Assembly: GCA_937905855.1 (NCBI GenBank)
Contig: CALCWU010000179.1
Span: 1 to 9,650 of the forward strand
Source: an uncultured Mollicutes bacterium
GTDB lineage: Bacteria > Bacillota_I > Bacilli_A > Acholeplasmatales > Anaeroplasmataceae
Direction of reading: 5' to 3'
DNA length: 9,650 nucleotides
Part shown: piece by piece, positions 6,256 through 9,650 of the stretch
Numbering within the stretch: the first letter of the stretch is position 1
Layout of the letters: each line of letters opens with the position of its first letter
Notes under the pieces: generated by a model
What the model was told of the DNA's origin: nothing
Databases searched by the model: none
What the model saw: only the letters and a program-made list of their open reading frames with translations
Position numbers and translations under genes: made by a program

Positions 6256-7170
6256 TCACATCTTCTTTTTAGCTCTAGGATGTGCTAAAAAATATGTCTC
6301 CTTCATTTTCTCATAAGTAACATGAGTATATATTTGAGTTGTTGATAAATTTTCATGTCCTAACAGTTCCTGAACACTTCGAAGGTCAGCACCATTATTT
6401 AATAAGGCTGTAGCAAAGCTATGTCTTAGCATATGAGGACTAAGCTTGAATGTTTCGCCAGCATTTTTAATTATTGCATTAAGAATAACTCTTACACCTC
6501 TAGTAGTAAGATTAGTTCCATTTCTATTTAAAAATACTATTCTTGTATCTTCATCACTTTTTGACAAAAGTTCAACTCTTTGATATGTAATATAATGCTT
6601 AAGTTCTAATGCTAAGGTATCATACATTAAAACTATTCTATCCTTAGATCCCTTACCATGAATCATAATTTCATTAGCACTAAAATCTATATTCTTTATT
6701 TCCATATTACATAACTCACTAACTCTTATTCCTGTAGCAAATAAAAGCTCTAAAATTAAATAATTTCTATAACCTAGAGTTGTTTCTCTATCAATAGAGT
6801 TAAATAAAAGTTCTAGTTCTTCATTTTTAATAATCTTTGGTAATCTTTTAGGAGCCTTAGGTGTTACCACCTCCGAAAAATAATTAACCGCTATATATTC
6901 GTTCTTTAATAAATATTGATAAAAACTTCTAAGTGCAGAGATTTTGCGGTGAATGGTAGAAACCTCATCATTATTATCCGAAAGATGAGATATGTAATAC
7001 TTAGGATGATTTATTCTAATGTTTAAAATACTTTTGGCAAATTTTTCGCCAATAATAAAATCCTTAAATTCATTAATATCTCTTTGATAGGCCTCAATAG
7101 TATTCTTAGAATAATTTTTTTCAGCATCTAAATATTCAATAAATTCAGAAATTAATTCGTCATCATTCAT
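6256..7170 (-). CDS. xerC: Tyrosine recombinase XerC (CodV-like)
   Basis: XerC-type recombinases resolve chromosome dimers at dif with a partner recombinase. The 304-residue protein has the N-terminal SAM-like core-binding domain (about 5-92, with NYSKNTIEAYQRDINEF) and the C-terminal catalytic domain with all key residues. These are R149 (ATGIRVSEL), K173 (HGKGSKDR), H246 and R249 (SPHMLRHSF), H272 (LLGHENLSTT) and the nucleophile Y281 (IYTHV). The end, AHPRAKKKM, is the XerC-type tail, which favours XerC over XerD. The ATG overlaps the trmFO end by 8 nt (ATGAATGA), so translation is coupled; the AAGGA upstream is distant at about 11 nt. The trmFO-xerC order matches Bacillus trmFO-codV, but the usual downstream hslV-hslU-codY are missing. 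A phage-type integrase is unlikely given this context. Confidence 0.95.
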   Translation of the reverse strand: MNDDELISEFIEYLDAEKNYSKNTIEAYQRDINEFKDFIIGEKFAKSILNIRINHPKYYISHLSDNNDEVSTIHRKISALRSFYQYLLKNEYIAVNYFSEVVTPKAPKRLPKIIKNEELELLFNSIDRETTLGYRNYLILELLFATGIRVSELCNMEIKNIDFSANEIMIHGKGSKDRIVLMYDTLALELKHYITYQRVELLSKSDEDTRIVFLNRNGTNLTTRGVRVILNAIIKNAGETFKLSPHMLRHSFATALLNNGADLRSVQELLGHENLSTTQIYTHVTYEKMKETYFLAHPRAKKKM

Positions 7171-8464
7171 TTATAATCATATCCTTAATTTGCTTTATAG
7201 TATCTAATGCTCTTTTAGAATATAAGGCCTTTCTATCTTTTTTATGGTGAGGCTCTGTAAGTTCACTTACAATTCCAAAATTTGCATTCATTGGCTCAAA
7301 GCCTGCTGGATCACTATGAGTAATGTAATAAGCCATTGATCCCATAATTGTACTTCTTGGAAATTCAACAAGTTCTTTGCCTTTTAAATATCTATCCATA
7401 TTAATAGCAGCAACAATTCCTGAAGCAGCTGATTCAACATAACCCTCTACACCACTTATTTGTCCTGCAAAGAAGAAATTAGGATATTCCTTAGTTTGAT
7501 AGGTCGCATTTAAAATCTTTGGCGCATTTATATAAGTATTTTTATGCATAACGCCATATTTGGCAAATCTTGCATTTTCAAGACCTGGTATCATTTGAAA
7601 AACTCTTTTTTGTTCAGGAAATTTTAAATGTGTTTGAAATCCAACTAAATTATACATACTTTTAGCTGCGTCATCCTGACGGAGTTGGACAACAGCGTAT
7701 GGCTTTTCACCATTAGGCATTTTTAGTCCAACTGGCTTCATTGGTCCAAATGTTAAGGTTTGAGGTCCTCTTTTAGCCATAATCTCAACAGGCATACATC
7801 CCTCAAACACCTTAATTTCAAAATCCTTAACCTCAACACCCTCAGCATTAATTAATGCATCATAAAACCTATCAAATTCTTCCTTATTCATTGGGCAATT
7901 TAAATAATCAGCCTCACCCTTATCATATCTACTTTTAAAATAAGCCTTGCTATAATCAATTGAGTCTGCAAAAACAATAGGAGCTTGGGCATCAAAAAAA
8001 TAAAAATCAAAGGCACCAAATTTTCTTTTAATTTCCTCAGATAATAAATCAGATGTTAATGGACCACTAGCAATAATAGTTGGAATATTTTCATCAAGGC
8101 TTGTAACCTCTTCATTAACAACTTTAATATTAGGCATACTTTCTATTACATCTGTTATATATAAAGAAAATCCTTCTCTATCTACTGCTAAGGCACCGCC
8201 TGCTGAAACACTATGACTCCTTGCTGATTTAATAATTAAAGAATCAAATTCTTCCATTTCTCTTTTCAAAATTCCAACAGCGTTTTCTAAGGAATCACTT
8301 CTCAAGGAATTAGAACAAACAAGTTCAGAAAACTTATCAGTCTTATGAGCACCAGTGCTTTTCTTTGGACGCATCTCATATAATTCTATTTCATAACCAC
8401 GTTTTGCTAAATAATATGCCGCCTCACATCCTGCAAGACCAGCACCAATTATTCTTATCGTCAT
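7163..8464 (-). CDS. trmFO: tRNA m5U54 methyltransferase, folate/FAD-dependent
   Basis: TrmFO methylates uridine 54 in the T-loop of tRNA, using methylenetetrahydrofolate as the one-carbon donor and FADH2. The 433-residue product has the family's usual length. Residues 1-30 form the FAD-binding Rossmann start (GAGLAG at 7-12, ending ELYEMRP). Diagnostic stretches are SELVCSNSLRSDSLENAVG (47-65, Cys50), GGALAVDREGFS (89-100), FEGCMPVEIMAKRGPQTLTFGPMKPVGL (from 220, Cys223), VVQLRQDDA and FFFAGQISGVEGYVESAASG. Cys50 and Cys223 correspond to the catalytic cysteines Cys53 and Cys226 of the B. subtilis enzyme. The start at 8464 has GGTGG 7 nt upstream. First gene of a two-gene operon with xerC. 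Confidence 0.97.
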   Translation of the reverse strand: MTIRIIGAGLAGCEAAYYLAKRGYEIELYEMRPKKSTGAHKTDKFSELVCSNSLRSDSLENAVGILKREMEEFDSLIIKSARSHSVSAGGALAVDREGFSLYITDVIESMPNIKVVNEEVTSLDENIPTIIASGPLTSDLLSEEIKRKFGAFDFYFFDAQAPIVFADSIDYSKAYFKSRYDKGEADYLNCPMNKEEFDRFYDALINAEGVEVKDFEIKVFEGCMPVEIMAKRGPQTLTFGPMKPVGLKMPNGEKPYAVVQLRQDDAAKSMYNLVGFQTHLKFPEQKRVFQMIPGLENARFAKYGVMHKNTYINAPKILNATYQTKEYPNFFFAGQISGVEGYVESAASGIVAAINMDRYLKGKELVEFPRSTIMGSMAYYITHSDPAGFEPMNANFGIVSELTEPHHKKDRKALYSKRALDTIKQIKDMIINE

Positions 8465-8487
8465 AATTACACCACCATTTTCAATTA

Positions 8488-8496
8488 ATTATAGCA
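8488..8496 (-). promoter_or_regulatory. Extended -10 promoter of trmFO-xerC
   Basis: A perfect TATAAT (8488-8493) is preceded by TGC (8494-8496) on the minus strand. The -35 position falls in the T-run of the preceding terminator and is only TTTTTT, so promoter strength would rest on the extended -10. The expected start is about 16 nt before the trmFO ATG, giving a very short leader that still includes the GGTGG ribosome binding site. Confidence 0.72.
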
Positions 8497-8497
8497 T

Positions 8498-8540
8498 AAG
8501 AAAAAAAAGAAAAAAAGATAATCAACCAATAATTATCTTT
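8498..8540 (-). terminator. Terminator overlapping the LysM gene stop codon
   Basis: The minus strand has a 9-bp perfect stem (AAAGATAAT at 8532-8540 pairing with ATTATCTTT at 8514-8522) around a 9-nt loop, followed by two runs of T broken by one C. The hairpin starts in the final codons of the LysM gene, and the TGA stop straddles the loop and the 3' arm. It ends the ung-LysM transcript right before the trmFO promoter. Confidence 0.87.
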
Positions 8541-8983
8541 CCATTTTCTTTAAACCATTCTTTTTCATTTAATTTTAATAGCTCATACGGAGATTTTTGA
8601 TATTTAGCTAAAATATCATCAACACTATCATTTCTTGATAAGGTTAATGAAGTGTTATTACTATCCCTAACCTTTAAAAGCTGATTTGCACAAAGCTTAA
8701 GCTTTGAAACATCATTATATTTAACAAGTGTCTGATAATCAATATTAAACTTACCTAAAATATCATTAATACTTTCGCATTCCTTAGTTAAATATGTATC
8801 ATTATTCATATTACAAGTTGAAGGAATAAACAAAACCTGATTAGGATAAATCATTGAATTTGATAAATGATTAATTCTCATAAGTTCTTCAACCGTCGTA
8901 TTATATTTTTTAGCAATTGTATATAACGAATCCCCTGATTTAACAATATATGAGATAGTATTATTTAAAAAATTTGTGTTCAA
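8522..8983 (-). CDS. Small protein with three LysM-like repeats, no signal peptide
   Basis: LysM domains of about 45 residues bind peptidoglycan or chitin-type GlcNAc polymers. Here 153 residues are almost entirely three consecutive repeats: 11-55 (YIVKSGDSLYTIAKKYN...IYPNQVLFIP, a good LysM), 63-107 (YLTKECESINDILGKFN...CANQLLKVR, diverged) and 112-153 (LTLSRNDSVDDILAKY...NGKIIIG, most diverged). No signal peptide, membrane segment or enzymatic domain is visible, so the cell location is unclear. The TTG at 8983 is chosen because GGGTGG lies 5 nt upstream, nearly the same context as the trmFO start. An ATG at 9010, one base after the ung stop, would add nine residues but has no Shine-Dalgarno. 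Cotranscribed with ung. Compare signal-less LysM proteins of spore coats; no specific function can be assigned. Confidence 0.82.
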   Translation of the reverse strand: MNTNFLNNTISYIVKSGDSLYTIAKKYNTTVEELMRINHLSNSMIYPNQVLFIPSTCNMNNDTYLTKECESINDILGKFNIDYQTLVKYNDVSKLKLCANQLLKVRDSNNTSLTLSRNDSVDDILAKYQKSPYELLKLNEKEWFKENGKIIIG

Positions 8984-8988
8984 AATTA

Positions 8989-8994
8989 CCACCC
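8989..8994 (-). promoter_or_regulatory. Ribosome binding site deciding the LysM TTG start
   Basis: GGGTGG on the minus strand lies 5 nt before TTG (8981-8983). The same GGTGGT...AATT arrangement precedes the trmFO ATG. No purine-rich element precedes the longer-frame ATG at 9010. This supports TTG as the true start. Confidence 0.65.
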
Positions 8995-9011
8995 ATAATA
9001 TATTATGCATT

Positions 9012-9650
9012 TTATAAATTGTTGTTACTATTTTTTACCCACTTTATAGGCTCTATATTGTTTCTAATTAAAAAATCATTAGTTTTTGAAAAGGGTTTAC
9101 TTCCAAAAAATCCACCATATGCGGATAGTGGTGAGGGATGAACAGACGTTAACACTAAATGCTTTGGATTATTTAAAAGTCTTTTTTTACTAATAGCATT
9201 TGCTCCCCATAATATAAATACAATTGGTCTATCCTGTTCATTTAATAATTTAATTATGCCATCAGTAAATATTTCCCAGCCTTGATTTTTATGAGAAAGT
9301 GGCATTGAAGCTCTAACTGTCAAAATTGTATTTAACAACAATACACCTTGTTTAGCTAAATATTCTAAATTACCATCCTGATTAACACATACATTTAAAT
9401 CACTTTCCATCTCTTTATAAATATTTTTTAAAGATGGTGGTAGCTTATCACATAAAACACTAAAAGCTAACCCATGAGCTTGATTTGGCCCATGATAAGG
9501 ATCTTGTCCAAGAATTACAACCTTAACCTTATCAAGTGGAGTAACGCTAATTGCGTGAAAAATTCTTTTGTATTCAGGATAACAAATATGATTTTCATAT
9601 TCATTATTAACAAAATTCTTTAGCTTTTGATAATAATCCTTCTTTGATTC
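9012..9650 (-). CDS. ung: Uracil-DNA glycosylase, family 1 (5' end beyond window)
   Basis: Ung removes uracil from DNA to start base-excision repair. The frame stays open to the right edge: 212 residues are visible and about 10-15 at the N-terminus are missing, judged against the usual length of about 225. The internal Met at 9410 is not the start. Motifs are all present: VVILGQDPYHGP with the catalytic Asp (9501-9503), AHGLAFSV, PPSLKNIYKE, QGVLLLNTILTVR with the uracil-binding Asn, WEIFTDGII, FILWGANA and the DNA-intercalation/catalytic loop HPSPLSAYGGFFGSKPFSKTN. It is complete at the C-terminus. The LysM gene starts 28 bp after its stop and is probably on the same transcript, with no terminator between them. 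Confidence 0.97.
   Translation of the reverse strand, partial: ESKKDYYQKLKNFVNNEYENHICYPEYKRIFHAISVTPLDKVKVVILGQDPYHGPNQAHGLAFSVLCDKLPPSLKNIYKEMESDLNVCVNQDGNLEYLAKQGVLLLNTILTVRASMPLSHKNQGWEIFTDGIIKLLNEQDRPIVFILWGANAISKKRLLNNPKHLVLTSVHPSPLSAYGGFFGSKPFSKTNDFLIRNNIEPIKWVKNSNNNL

Noticed and set aside
6240..6290. Possible terminator after xerC (CACATC pairing with GATGTG)
   Set aside because: The loop is about 16 nt and no T-run follows the stem directly; the nearest T-run belongs to the nfeD promoter spacer.
6256..7170. xerC as a phage or integron integrase marking a mobile element
   Set aside because: The 8-nt overlap with trmFO, the XerC-type HPRA tail and the known trmFO-xerC synteny indicate the housekeeping recombinase. 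No attachment-site repeats or cargo genes are seen.

Overview
The window is a low-GC, densely packed stretch in which every convincing gene lies on the minus strand, so transcription runs from high to low coordinates. Gene content, Shine-Dalgarno sequences of the GGAGG/GGTGG type and synteny point to a Gram-positive, low-GC Bacillota lineage (Bacilli or an Erysipelotrichia/RF39-like relative). TGA ends trmFO, xerC and the LysM gene, and tryptophan is TGG where I read it. The standard code therefore applies, and this is not a Mycoplasma-type code. The exact taxon cannot be fixed from the sequence alone.

In transcription order (right to left) the layout is as follows. (1) ung (uracil-DNA glycosylase, 5' end beyond the right edge) is followed by a small three-repeat LysM protein, closed by a strong terminator that overlaps the LysM stop codon. 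(2) trmFO (tRNA m5U54 methyltransferase) overlaps xerC (tyrosine recombinase of the chromosome-dimer type) by 8 nt and has its own extended -10 promoter. (3) An NfeD-like membrane protein is coupled to a flotillin (SPFH) protein behind a near-consensus promoter. (4) A 236-residue lipoprotein of unknown function has its own promoter and a terminator that overlaps its stop codon. (5) The classical rpsB-tsf-pyrH-frr cluster (ribosomal protein S2, EF-Ts, UMP kinase, ribosome recycling factor) has a strong promoter and a leader of about 113 nt before rpsB. It has an internal terminator between tsf and pyrH and a strong terminator after frr. Positions 1-84 are AT-rich and hold nothing I can support.

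Most of this is housekeeping. Groups 2 and 5 belong to a neighbourhood known from Bacillus (trmFO-xerC/codV-hslV-hslU-codY, with rpsB-tsf-pyrH-frr further on). Here the hslVU-codY part is absent, and a flotillin/NfeD membrane-microdomain pair plus an unrecognised lipoprotein occupy the space. I found no mobile element, CRISPR array, tRNA or rRNA.

The points most worth a second look are the signal-less triple-LysM protein with a TTG start, the two in-frame, SD-equipped starts of rpsB with its structured leader, the orphan lipoprotein beside the flotillin pair, and the uniform use of extended -10 (TGn) promoters. I saw no convincing undescribed multi-gene system.
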